Origin: Parachlorella kessleri
Lineage: Eukaryota > Chlorophyta > Trebouxiophyceae > Chlorellales > Chlorellaceae
Reading direction: 5' to 3'
NCBI GenBank assembly: GCA_001598975.1
Contig: BBXU01001956.1
Coordinates: 1-64,000, forward strand
Length of the DNA: 64,000 bases
In this document: positions 39,196 to 49,665 of the stretch, piece after piece
Position numbering within the stretch: the first letter of the stretch is position 1
Layout of the letters: every line of letters starts with the position of its first letter
Program-made: the position numbers and the translations under genes
Notes under the pieces: generated by a model
Database searches by the model: none
What the model saw: only the letters and a program-made list of their open reading frames with translations
Told to the model about the DNA's origin: nothing

Positions 39196-41156
39196 CTATC
39201 TCTCTATGCCCTCAAGAAACTGCTGTAAAGAAGCTGCCACCTCCTCCCATCGCGTGTCAAGCATGCAGTCATGCGCCACCTCCTGCCACACCACCGGCTG
39301 CACCCCAAACCAGGCTGCCAGCTCCTCTGTCGCTGGCAGATCGACGATTATGTCAGTGTCGCCACAGCCCACGTAGGCTGGCAGCGTGCTCAGTGCTGCT
39401 GGCAATGGCGGCAGTGGTACATCCTTCCGCAGGGCGGCTAGGTCAATCATGCGCACAGGGCTGCAGGACGCCAGCTGTTTCTGATACCTGCAACACACCC
39501 CATGACGGGCATTGAGCAAGCTTCAGATGTCCCGGACAAGTCGACTATGATCACCAGTGCCAGCCGCTGCACCCTTGTTCTTAGTAAATCGCGCCACGGT
39601 GGCCTTTAACCCACAAATGCAGCCCGCGTAACTACCAAGTGCAGCCACGCAACATCCCATGCAATTCTGTGCGACCAACTTGCCTTTCAAGCTTGTCCTG
39701 CGGCAGGTCCTTGGAAAAGAATGTATAGCGGCACTCGTCTAGGCTTCGTGCAAACGACTTGCCAACGAATGCCCTGCAGCACCCTCAGCTTGGCCGTGAG
39801 CAAGCTTGGCAGAGCTTGGCTGTGAGCAAATAGACCCACCAATGTTACATACACAGGCTTGCGGCCCTCAGGTAAAGTAGCCGCCCTAAACAGCAGGCTA
39901 CAACGCCATCTAACGCAAAGCAAAGGGTGCAGCATGGCTCACCATGTAATTTTCCAGGCATCAACGAGCGACCTCTTGATCGTTCGCTTCACGATGTCAT
40001 AGTTGCCAGTGGGCGGAACTGAGGCCAGGCAGGCCACGCCTGCCAGGGGAGGGTTGCCCTTGGGGATATCAAGGAGGTACCTGCAGGGAGGGGAGGTACT
40101 CCCGTAAGTGTCCCAGGAAGCTCAATACTCAATACTGGCACAGTCACTGACGCTGTGGCATCAGAGTAACGTGGATGTGGCTTCCACTGCCCTTGGAATT
40201 GCACACTCTGAAACTGCACATTATGTGCACTTTTATTCATATTACAAAAAACACAAACTGCCGGCTTTACAGAGATAACCACAGCTCTGCATGCCCCGCC
40301 CAGGCTTTGGGTGCTGTGTGCATGGCATTGGCCACTCACCGCTCCACCACTATGCCGCCAAAGCTGTGCCCAATCAGCACCGGTGGACTCGGCAGGGTAG
40401 CGATGAAGCTAGCTAGGTCGTCAGACAAGGACTTGATGCTGCCTGATATTTTCAGATCCCCTCGCTCGCTGCCGCCTTGCCCCCGCAGGCTGATGGCCCA
40501 GCAGTCGTAGCCAGCAGATGCAAAGTAGGGCATGAAGTTCTCTCGCCAGCACCAGGCTCCATGGTAGCTGCCGTGGACAAAAACCAACGGCGACCGCCGC
40601 GTGCTTGGCACTGCCTGCAGCAAAAGCGGATTTTAATTGTCACGACCACGCCTGCTTTCCCAAGTACTGGGTCAAATAGAAGACAATGCAAGACAATCGG
40701 CTAAAGTGAAGCTCTGCCGTTGCAAGGCAATGCGCCCCTGGGCATAGCCCACAAAAACCTAGCGGATCACAAAGTAGCCCAGCTCTGACATACCTGAGCT
40801 GGCAAGTGAAGCACTTCGATGCGCATGCCATCGGGCAAGGTGTGTGTCAACTCCTCTAGGGCCCTGCATTGGAACGCAAGTTGCAGATAAGCCAGAAGCT
40901 AAAGCAACTAGGGAGCTGCTCTACCAGTAAAGCAGATCAGCAACTGACTGGCTCACTCCTCAGTAGCAAGGGAGGCAGACATGCTGCTCCTAGTCACGCC
41001 TATCAGCTGCCGTGCCTTCAGGCCGACAAGGTCTCGATTCCATGAGAAGCTGCACGTCTGACACAGCGCTTTTCTGCTCGCGATTGCCTTGGGGTTTGTC
41101 CCGACACCTTGGCGCAAGGGTGCGCACTTGGAAGTGGCAATTCTTAAGCTGAACAT
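39196..41156 (-). CDS. Alpha/beta hydrolase, probably plastid-targeted
   Basis: Seven exons keep one frame of 365 codons: 41156-40957, 40863-40794, 40614-40340, 40080-39943, 39885-39853, 39773-39684, 39487-39196. The first 60 or so residues (MFSLRIATSKCAPLRQG onward) are rich in Arg, Lys, Ser and Ala and nearly free of acidic residues, fitting a chloroplast or mitochondrial transit peptide. The hydrolase core has the oxyanion-side motif VFVHGSYHGAWCW, the strand and turn WAISLRGQGGS, nucleophile elbow LIGHSFGG (Ser near 174), an acid-bearing turn GCGDTDIIVDLP and the late His in WQEVAHDCMLDT. The catalytic triad therefore looks complete. The substrate is unknown; similar plant proteins are annotated only as alpha/beta-hydrolases. 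The sixth exon ends at a GC donor (gcaagt). It is divergent from the SET gene. Confidence 0.88.
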
Positions 41157-41524
41157 CAGGAGCGCCTTGAGTGAGACTAATATGGTATAGCTTCCCTTTC
41201 AAACCCAAAGGGAAAGGCCTGCTGGTCCGGTACTCGTCACGATCAGACATGGCATCTGGCACCAGATACCCTCGTCGTTTCCCTGCTTGGGCACTAGACC
41301 CCGACTGGACCTCCTGCCCACTGTCATCAGCTTCTCTACGAAGCTCGATTAGTCTGCCGGTGCCGTTGCTGCACAAGACGTTCGGCAAGGCCCGCCACTC
41401 AAGATGTGTTGGGCGAATTGCGTGAAGCAGTGAGACCCGTGCTGCTCTTAACGTCGGCTTGGCGTTGTGTTCCTCTTATTCTGAAAGGAGCCGTTCGCAC
41501 AAGGGTTGGCGACGCCAGCCCACC
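41157..41524. promoter_or_regulatory. Shared divergent promoter region of the hydrolase and SET genes
   Basis: About 370 bases separate the two start codons. It must hold both promoters and 5' UTRs; no clear TATA box is seen. Confidence 0.45.
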
Positions 41525-44500
41525 ATGTTCACCAGGGCTGGGCTTCGGCTCGGCCCTAGCCTGCTATGCGTGGCAGCAGGAGCGACAGCCTACCACCTGA
41601 CAGCTTCTGACTACCACCTGACAGCCGCGGCACAGTGTGAGATGCCCACTGCGCCGTCCCCGCCGCCAGTCCCGCCCACTGCAGTAACAATAACCAAGCT
41701 GCGGCGGTGCCTTGAGCAACGCGGTGCTGACATAGCAGCAATTGACATCAGGGCTTCTGAAAAGGTACAGCGCAGACGGCATCACCTTTCTTTAGGTAAC
41801 TGAATTCGCGCTGCGCAAGCCGCGGGGACATCGCCACCTGCAGCCTCCATTGATAAGGGTGTGGTTATGCAGCTTTCACGTGGCTTACCCCACGTTCCAG
41901 AACTTGTTGGCTATGTTCAATGCTTTGCTTGTCGGAGATGGTACACCTCGCCCTTATTTCCCACGCCTACAGGACAAGGGGCGTTTTGGAGTCTTTGCCG
42001 GAGCCGGTGTACGTCACAAGGCAGCGCGAAGCTGGTGGGGCAGCCTCAAAGCCGGCCTCGGCTTTGGCGAGAACCCCAACGTGGCGCTGGCGAGCTTTCC
42101 ACTGAGCAGCGCCGTCACAGCAGGCAATGTGCTGGGGCAGGGAGGTCAGCAGGCGGCCCTGCTGAAGGAGCTAGTGGAGCTGGGGGTGGCGGACGAGCGG
42201 ACAGTAGTCATGCTGCACCTCATAGTGGAGCGGTGGGTGGGTGACATAGTGGGTCACATAATTGCCGCACCTCACAGTGGAGCGGTGGGTGGGTAACATG
42301 GTTGCTGCACCTCTACAGTGGAGCGGTGGGTGGGGTCACATGGTGCTGCACCACATAGTGGGGCGGGGGTTGGGTCACATGCTGCGCCAGGTTGATGAGC
42401 GGTAATAGGTGGGTGGCTGGTGGGTGGCGGATGAGCGGACAGTTGCAATGCTGCATCTCGCACCACAGAATGCGGTGACCTGCTACTGCACCGTTGCCAG
42501 CGGCGGAGCGGCAGCGGCAGCTCACACTACCACTGGCCTGGGTGGTCGCGCTCCACCTTATGCCTCCCTGCACGCCTGCCCCTGGCAGGTTGAAGGGCCC
42601 CGAGTCCAAGCTGTGCCCCTGGCTTGTGCTCCTGCCCAAGTCATTCAGCACCACCCTCTTCTTCAGTGAGCAAGAGCTGGGCTGGCTGAAGGGAACCACG
42701 CTGCACACGGCCACCAGGTGGGTGGCGGCTGGTTGTTAGAGTTGCTAAAGTGGCAGGCAGTGGTAATAGGGTTGTATAACTGGGCATCGACTTTGAGATG
42801 TCGTGGGGGAGTTGCTGGGCCAGGGGTGGCTATCTGTACCGGGCAGTGACTGAGCGTCGCCGCTTCCTTCCTAGCGGCATGCCTCGCTGGCTTGCTAGTG
42901 GCACGGTTGACAGACGTTGCAGGGTGTGGGGGCAGCAGCTGGCAGGGCTGTAGCGTCAAACCGAGACGGCATACCGGCGCACGTCAGTGGCAGGCCAAGC
43001 TAGCTTGCTGGTAAAGTCTGGATTGATGCTGCAGGGTGCGGAAGCAGCTGCTGGAGGCCCAGTGGCGACGGCTGGAGCCGGCCTGCAGGCAGCTCGCCTT
43101 AGCAGAGGGGGTGGAGCAGGCCCCCACCTATCAGGACTTCCTCTGGGCATACTCAACCTTCTGGTAAGCGGCACCCTGCGCACTGGCTGCTGTCTGGGCT
43201 GCACGGAACCTCCACTCATCATAATGTACCCCCTATGTGAGGCTACCTGGCAGCTGTGTCACTCTGAATAGAGCCGCTGGTTTGTGTTATGGTAGTAACT
43301 GGCCTGCTCTTGCTAGCGCAAGGAGGGGCCGGAGGACTGCACACTGCCCCTGCTCATTGGCAGCCTCGCTGCCCCCTGTTGCACTTGTCCTCAGGGCGCA
43401 TCCAGCTGCACCAACCAGTTCCACGCTACACGCCATACCTTACAGCTCTGCTCCATGGTCGAACCTCCGCTCAACAAGCTGGACTGCCTGCCAGCCTCTG
43501 CTGCATACACGATGACTGCTCATTCTCACCCCCTATAGGTCCCGGGCAATGCTGCTTCCCAGGCCCCGCGAGGGCGGCAAGGTTGAGACAGAGGAGGGCA
43601 TCGTGCCAGGGCTGGACTTTGCAAACCATGCGGAGGGCTCCCCTGCACGGTGGACTGTCTTTGGCGCGGCTGACAGGCCCAGCAAGGCAGTGAGTGTGTC
43701 TTCTGAAGGCAAGGGGTGATTCATGTTGCAGAAGGAGACAGAGACCCTGGCGCGGGGGGCTTTGCACGCTGTGTGTCTAGGTGGCTGCTAGGCAGTTGGA
43801 TAATGTGTAGTTTATGCGGTATCCCAGGGGCAGGCTCCGGTATTGCTATAGAGGGGAGCTCCAATGCCCAGATGCTGGCTTTCTTGGGAACCGTACATGT
43901 TGATGTATACACCACCGCTGCCATTCACCGTGTGCAGACTCCCACCTGTGTGACGCTCGTCTGCCCCCGCAAGCAGCTTCCAAAGCAGGGCGAGGAGATC
44001 ACCATTAATTATGGCAACAAGGGCAACGAGGAGCTGCTTTTCCTCTATGGATTTGCGGAACAGGACAACCCTAATGATGTGCTGATGGTTCGCTGCCCCA
44101 TCTCTCCGCCTGATGAGTGGGATGCTAAGATGCAGGTACGAGCTGCTGGTATCGTGATTCTGCCCCATTGGATAATGTAATGTGTGATCCATGGCTTATC
44201 CTGGCGCTGGAATGGCGATAGCGTACAGTATGCTTTGGCGTTAGGTTGCACGCGTCGTCATAGCCTGCTGGGCTGCTTGCATGGCTATGAACTGCTACTA
44301 TGCTACTCGCCATGTCATTGGCACATGTCATTGCTCTGCGTAGGCCCGCATGCGGCTGCTCATGCTGCGTCAGCTCAAGCCACAGATATTCCTGCCAGCA
44401 CCATTCTTACGGGGACAGCAGCAGCAGCAGCAGGGCAGCAGTAGCCGGCGGCGGAGGTGGTGGTGGCCCTTTGGCCGGCGAGGCAGCACAGCAGGCAAGG

Positions 44501-45690
44501 CAGGCACAGCGGACAGTAGCGCTGTGCATGCTGACCTGCCCCAGGAGGTATTTGAAACACTAGAGCTGTTCGTCATGGAGCCGCGTCAGCTACAGCAGGA
44601 GCTGGCGAGGCTTGAGCAAGGCGGGACGGCAAAGGGTGTAGCGGCACAGGTTAGGGGGCAATGTGCTGGGGGCGTGCCCTACTGCGCAGTACGAAATTGA
44701 CAGGGCAGCAAGGCATGAGGTACTGATTGCTGGAGTTTGACTGTTCTTGCTATTATATCCCACCAAACTGGGTTGAGTGCAGCAATAAAACGAGCATAAT
44801 TGCATAGACCCCTGTCAGCCCAGTATAGCCGTACCTCCCCTCTGATCGCATTACCTGCCACCCAGAATAAAACGGATCGTACAGAAATGCAGGCCTGTGT
44901 CAACGGCTGCTTGGTAGTAAGCCTGGCACCAATGCCACCACATGCTTATGTCTGCTGTTTGAGCTGCAGCTGTTGTATGGATTGGACTGGGGTTGTTTTT
45001 CCTGAGACCTTACTTGTATATGCTTCAGCAGGCTCTAGATGAGTTAAGCCCCGTTGAGCGGTCTGGGCTGCGCATGGCTGTGCTGACGACGTTAGTGAGG
45101 CTGCTGGAGTACACAGTGGTGCAGCAGGAAGGGGACGAAGGTGAGAGGCACAGTCTGTCTCGCTGTGTGACTGGCATACTCTACGCATCCTTGCCGTGCT
45201 TCTTTTCGTCAATTAGTAATGGTAGCATGTTGTGCGACCTGTCAGGACGAGTCATCTCATCTGACTGGAGGCGTGCAAATGATACTTGGGGTTTGCACTG
45301 TTTGCCAAAGCCAAAGAATCTCCCAGGGTATACCTGGTGAAATGTACAGGGCTAGAGACTTATTGTGGTCAGTCGAGGGTATGCCAGCCTGAATTTCCTG
45401 TTATTGGTATTGGGTTCCTCTTCATCTTCGTCGCCCTTTGCCCGGCTTCCCTACTGAGGCCATCATTTATTTCCCCAGGCACTGGTACGCTGGAGGCTGA
45501 CCAAGCGCTGCTGAAGGCAGCTGGAGAGGGCAACAAGGAGCTCAGCGTAGCTGAGCGGCATGCGCTGCACTACCGCATGGGGCAGAAGCAGCTGGCCAGA
45601 GACTATTTGGTGTATGCCAGGGGGCTGCTTGAGAAGGAGATGCGGCACCTGCGAGCTCTGATGGGGCCTGAGGACAACGCGACGTCCTAA
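41525..45690 (+). CDS. SET-domain lysine/histidine methyltransferase, Rubisco LSMT/SETD3-like
   Basis: Nine exons keep one frame of 577 codons: 41525-41764, 41973-42232, 42589-42717, 43035-43163, 43539-43689, 43938-44135, 44344-44649, 45032-45140, 45479-45690 (TAA). The N-terminus (MFTRAGLRLGPSLLCVAAGA) could be an organelle signal or anchor. The SET part runs from DKGRFGVFAGAGV and VALASFPLSSAVTAGNVL, through GVADERTVVMLHLIVERLKG, LPKSFSTTLFFSEQELGWLK, GTTLHTATRV, GLDFANHAEGSP (the NH motif of the SAM site) to GEEITINYGNKGNEELLFLY GF. Non-histone SET enzymes of this type modify Rubisco, plastid aldolase or actin. The C-terminal substrate-binding helices follow (LLKAAGEGNKELSVAERHAL), interrupted by an unusual insertion with polyglutamine and RRRRWWWPFGRR near 44420-44480. 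The substrate cannot be told from sequence. Confidence 0.87.
42188..42462 (+). repeat. Tandem duplication of an exon 3' end and its splice donor
   Basis: The unit AGTGGAGCGGTGGGTGGG, which spans the donor of the second SET exon (cut after 42232), recurs about every 50 bases, with four recognisable copies up to about 42375. A degraded copy of the preceding exon text (GATGAGCGGACAGTTGCAAT) follows at about 42430. Confidence 0.8.
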
Positions 45691-45841
45691 GAGCGGCCCA
45701 GCGGGGGGCGACAGGAGCAGTGTGGTGCTCGCGGGGGTGCTACAGCCTTCCACCAAACAGAACCCTGAGCTGCACCCGCCCTGTTCAGTGCGGCACTGCA
45801 TATCGTCCCTTGTATCACTTGTGATGTTGTGGCAGCTGCAC

Positions 45842-45842
<1 letters not shown>

Positions 45843-45868
<26 letters not shown>
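45843..45868 (+). repeat. (CAG)n tract in the 3' UTR of the SET gene
   Basis: Eight to nine CAG units about 150 bases after the stop codon at 45690. Confidence 0.8.
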
Positions 45869-45875
<7 letters not shown>

Positions 45876-45908
45876 GCGGCACAGCCAGCAGCAGCGTATC
45901 ACCCTCCT

Positions 45909-45913
45909 TGTAA
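45909..45913 (+). terminator. Putative TGTAA polyadenylation signal, SET gene
   Basis: TGTAA about 220 bases after the stop codon. Confidence 0.45.
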
Positions 45914-46289
45914 ACTTGGGCCTTGTGAACTTGAAACCTCCAGGTTCTTTGACATATGATAGGGTTGTAACTGATGTTCTTCAGGCATACATTCCACAGA
46001 CGATGCGGTCAGGCCAAGCTGTGGCAACGCGGTGATCGAAAGCATGACATCCAACCAAAATAATACCAGCTTCTTGGGCACCATAGAAGAGCAAGCTGGG
46101 AAGGGCTTATCCACCGCCACACCCTTGTAAGTTGTGCGTGTGGCCATGGTGGAGGGCACAGATTACAAGTTCGGCCCAGTTCATTATTTACCAGGCGGGA
46201 GCGCTTTAGTCAGGTTCATAGCCACGAGTTTGGCCTCACTTTGATAAGTAAAACTATTGAAGTACGCGCCCACGCAGTGATCAGCAACC

Positions 46290-48688
46290 ATGGAGGTCGA
46301 CACTCCCAGGATCCCCAAGTTCAGCGGAGTTTTGCAGCACTGCACCACCTGCCCAGGCTTCTTTGCATCGGTTACAGTAGTTGGCGTTGCGGATGAGCCG
46401 CCAGCGGAAGTTTTTGAGCGTTTTTGCCATCCTCTCAATCACCCCAGCGTCTTCTCCTCTGTCAAGGTAGGAGTATGTGCTGCCTCACGGTGCGCCCTTG
46501 GTTGAAGAACTCTATCTGCTGTCGCTCGTCACACGCCTAGCTTGCCAGGCTTGGCAAGGGAGCTGGCACTGCGTGGCGGCCACCCGCCTGTGGCCTGCAG
46601 CACTTGCTGTGGAGGCTGCCACCCTGGGAACCACGTTTGCTGCAAGTTACTGCCTGTGTAGGCAGTGGAGGAGCTTAGCCGCAAGGATGAAGAGGGCCTG
46701 GATGGGCGCCATTTGTCCCAGGTCGAGATCAGGCAGCATGTTGAGATGCAGCTTTTTGGCAAGTCCATAACAGCACCGATGCGGCTGCACCTGAAAGCTG
46801 ACCATTCTGCGCAACAGGTGAGCCGCTTGCATAGTTAGTGAAAGCACCTCTCTTTGTGGACCCCTTCCTGAGGTTTCAAGCTCTCTGGAACAGCTTATTT
46901 GTTATATCTGCTAACTGTTATATTGGCTAATCTTAGGTTGATGGATTCTAGACAAACCTGCACATATATGGTTGCAACCATGAGGCTGCCATCAACCTCC
47001 TGTTGGTTGGTACGGTCGGTGTCAATATCAGCAAGGCAGAAGTGGTGGTACACATAAGTGAGGGTCAATACTTTGTGTGGCTTGGTGCAACTTAGCTGTG
47101 TTTATGCTTACGGTGTGTGCTCGGTTCTTTGATGCAGCTCAGATTCAGCATGCTTGAGGGCAACGCCCTGATGCGCAAGTTGGAGGGCGTGTATGCTGTA
47201 CTGCCCTTTGACGAGGACTCGCCTGCCCAGCAGGACTTGCTGGCAATAGCCACCTCTGTTGTGGGCCAGGTGCTGCCGACGACACGGAGCCGCAGCAGCA
47301 GCGGCAGCTGTTCGCCTAGGTCGTTGGAGAGCAGCATGCCGTTAGGGAAGAGCCAAGGTATGTCATGATGGCAGAGAGGGCCCCACTAGGCTGCACACCA
47401 ATGATTGAATGGTTGACCAACTGTCTTGGGTGGCAATGCGAACTCACGGTCTTGCATCGTTGCTCATAGAAATAGTACTCCTGTGCAGCATCTGGTTAGG
47501 GAATTAGGCGTCAGCAGCATAGCTCTGGCTTTAGGTGCGCACCTGCTCATGGCGGTTCACACCGTTGGGATCTGGGGAGCTGTTGCTAATCAACTCTGGT
47601 CCAGGTTTGCACATCTGTTTCAGTCATGTGGGTACTGTGCATGACTTTCATTTGCAGAGAAAAAGGGACCCCAGCGCAGCATTGTGATTATGCACCAAAG
47701 GGTCAAGCCCTTCATGGCGCCCCCGCCTCCCTTCAACCGCCTGCTGAGAGGCCACTTGGCACACCAATTCGAGACCATGATGCATGAGTTGCTGGCGGTG
47801 AGTTTTGTCATCTGAAGGGTTGCACCGGTCATATTTGGAGCCCTACGCAACAAGCTGTGGGCGAAGTCGCTTTCAGGGAAAATTTGGAAAAGAATGTGTC
47901 TTTGCGCATGGTGTCGGAGGCAAGTATGTGCTGGGCGGCCGCGCCGGTCTTCACGACACTAATGACACCAACCAAGTTGCTATCATAGTGATGTTACTCT
48001 TTGGCATGTGGTTGCTGTCCCACAGCCTTGCGGGAATTCCCAGTCTTGGTGTGCAGCAGGAACTGAAGTCTGCGTATGCCCACTGGCTTATGCGGGGCTG
48101 CTGCCTACGTGCAGAGCACCCGCTTCATCCGCCGTGTGGCGTGATGCCGAAGTCTGGGTCCCCTCCCCCAATGGCCCTGCTCTAGCCCTCCCAGTTTAGC
48201 CACTACTGGCCCTTCTCAAGCTTCATCATAGGATCCCCGCCTGGCCTTCCCGATGGCCGTTTGTTACTCTGCACACCCTCCCTCCCATGGGCCCTTCACT
48301 AGCCTCCAACAGCTCCACCACCTGGCCCCTCCGATGGCGCCTGCAGGCCTGCAACCTGTCTGCCCAGCACCGCAGAGCTGCAGAGGCAGCCGCCGCAGCA
48401 GAGGTGGCCGCAGCCGCCGCAGCGGCGTCGGCGGCAGCTCAAGCCACCACCCGAGCAGGGTCCTTGCCAGCGCAGCTGCAGGCGCATGTGCAGGCACAGG
48501 CGGGGCAGGCGGTGCAGTTTGTGAGCGACTTTGTGAAGCGGCAGCGGAGCTGTCGGAGGCGGAAGGAGCCTCGCCCTTTGTTGGAGCGCAGCATGCAGGG
48601 GTTGTTACTGGGGGGCGCTCTGACGTTGGCGATGGTGGGTGTCATGCAGGCTGTGATTGACCCCCCGCCTCGCAAGGCTGAGTGCTGA
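46290..48688 (+). CDS. START-like (SRPBCC/polyketide cyclase type) protein with C-terminal membrane segment
   Basis: Exons 46290-46466, 46662-46817, 47138-47357 and 47658-47797 keep one frame; the last exon ends at TGA 48688 but its acceptor (between 48195 and 48390) is not fixed. The first four exons give the START-like pattern: ADEPPAEVFERFCHPLNHPS, VFSSVKAVEELSRKDEEGLD, SQVEIRQHVEMQLFGKSITA, LRFSMLEGNALMRKLEGVYA, then VLPFD and a final helix with HLAHQFETMMHELLA. Such proteins bind hydrophobic ligands in a deep groove; several plant and algal members are plastid proteins of unknown function. The last exon adds an Ala-rich helix ([20 protein letters not shown]) and a hydrophobic segment (GLLLGGALTLAMVGVMQAVI) before PPPRKAEC, so the protein probably ends in a membrane anchor. 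A possible earlier first exon (ATG near 46044) could supply a targeting sequence. Confidence 0.7.
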
Positions 48689-49665
48689 GATGTGTACACC
48701 TAGCCCGGCGGATTTTTCTGATTTTTCATGGTTACCTGCTTGTGGTGGTGAGCATGTGGTGCGCTTATGATAACCAGAGCACTGGCATGGTACACACGCT
48801 CATTTCACTTGCGACATGCCGAACTTGATGTATGTGAATTTGGTGTTTGTTTAGTTGGCAGGATGTTACACTGGCAGCCACGGCGGTTGAGAGCAGCCAA
48901 TTTGTTGGTATAGGAATTGAGTGTGTGCTCTGGATTGATCCGGCTGCACTGTTTGATATACCTGAGCTGGCAGTTGTCCTCAGATTTTACCTTATTCGTT
49001 GTGTTCTAGTTGACAGCAGCCGTGCAGGCATGTATAACTAGGTCTCTCCCTTGACTTGGTCAAGCTTGCATGTGAATCTGGTATGCACCAGTGCCGCTGA
49101 TTTCATTGATGAAGCTCGCTCACTGATATGCGGAGTAAAGTGCTCGTGAGTCTGAGATGGTGCTGAAGACTTTCCCAGGCTTTAAGTTGATGTGTCATTT
49201 TGTTTGCTATGGGCTGCATATGCATTTTTATCTACTCCGTCACAAACTGAGGCCTCAAATCCACCTAGGTTTGAGTTTGTAGATCATCATCATGATTGGT
49301 TGCCACTTGGTGTCGGGCCAGACACTAGCTGACTGCTTACTAGGAAGCAAGTTCCACTGCCATTGTAAAAGGACTGTTTTGTCCTGTGCCATGGCATGGT
49401 TACATGGAGATGTCGGGAGGTGGCACGGCTGGCTGACTGAGGGAGGTTACAAACCATTTTAGGGTATGGCTGTCATGTTTTTAGCGCGTTTTTAGCGCGC
49501 GCAGCAGCCTTGTTGCTACAAACAAGAATTCCCTTTTCACAGGAGCAAGCGTTCGTTCAGTAGGGTTAGTTTATTCGCCCGCTGATTTTGGCGAGTTAAC
49601 AGCGTGGGCCACCTCACGGACGTACCTGCCTGAAGCGGGCCAAACCGTGTTTTTGGCGGCAACAA
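48689..49665. other. Intergenic DNA and promoter region of the GH5 gene
   Basis: No coding signal. At about 49480-49502 a short direct repeat (GTTTTTAGCGCGTTTTTAGC) lies some 165 bases before the GH5 start codon. The rest looks unremarkable and is lower in G+C. Confidence 0.4.
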
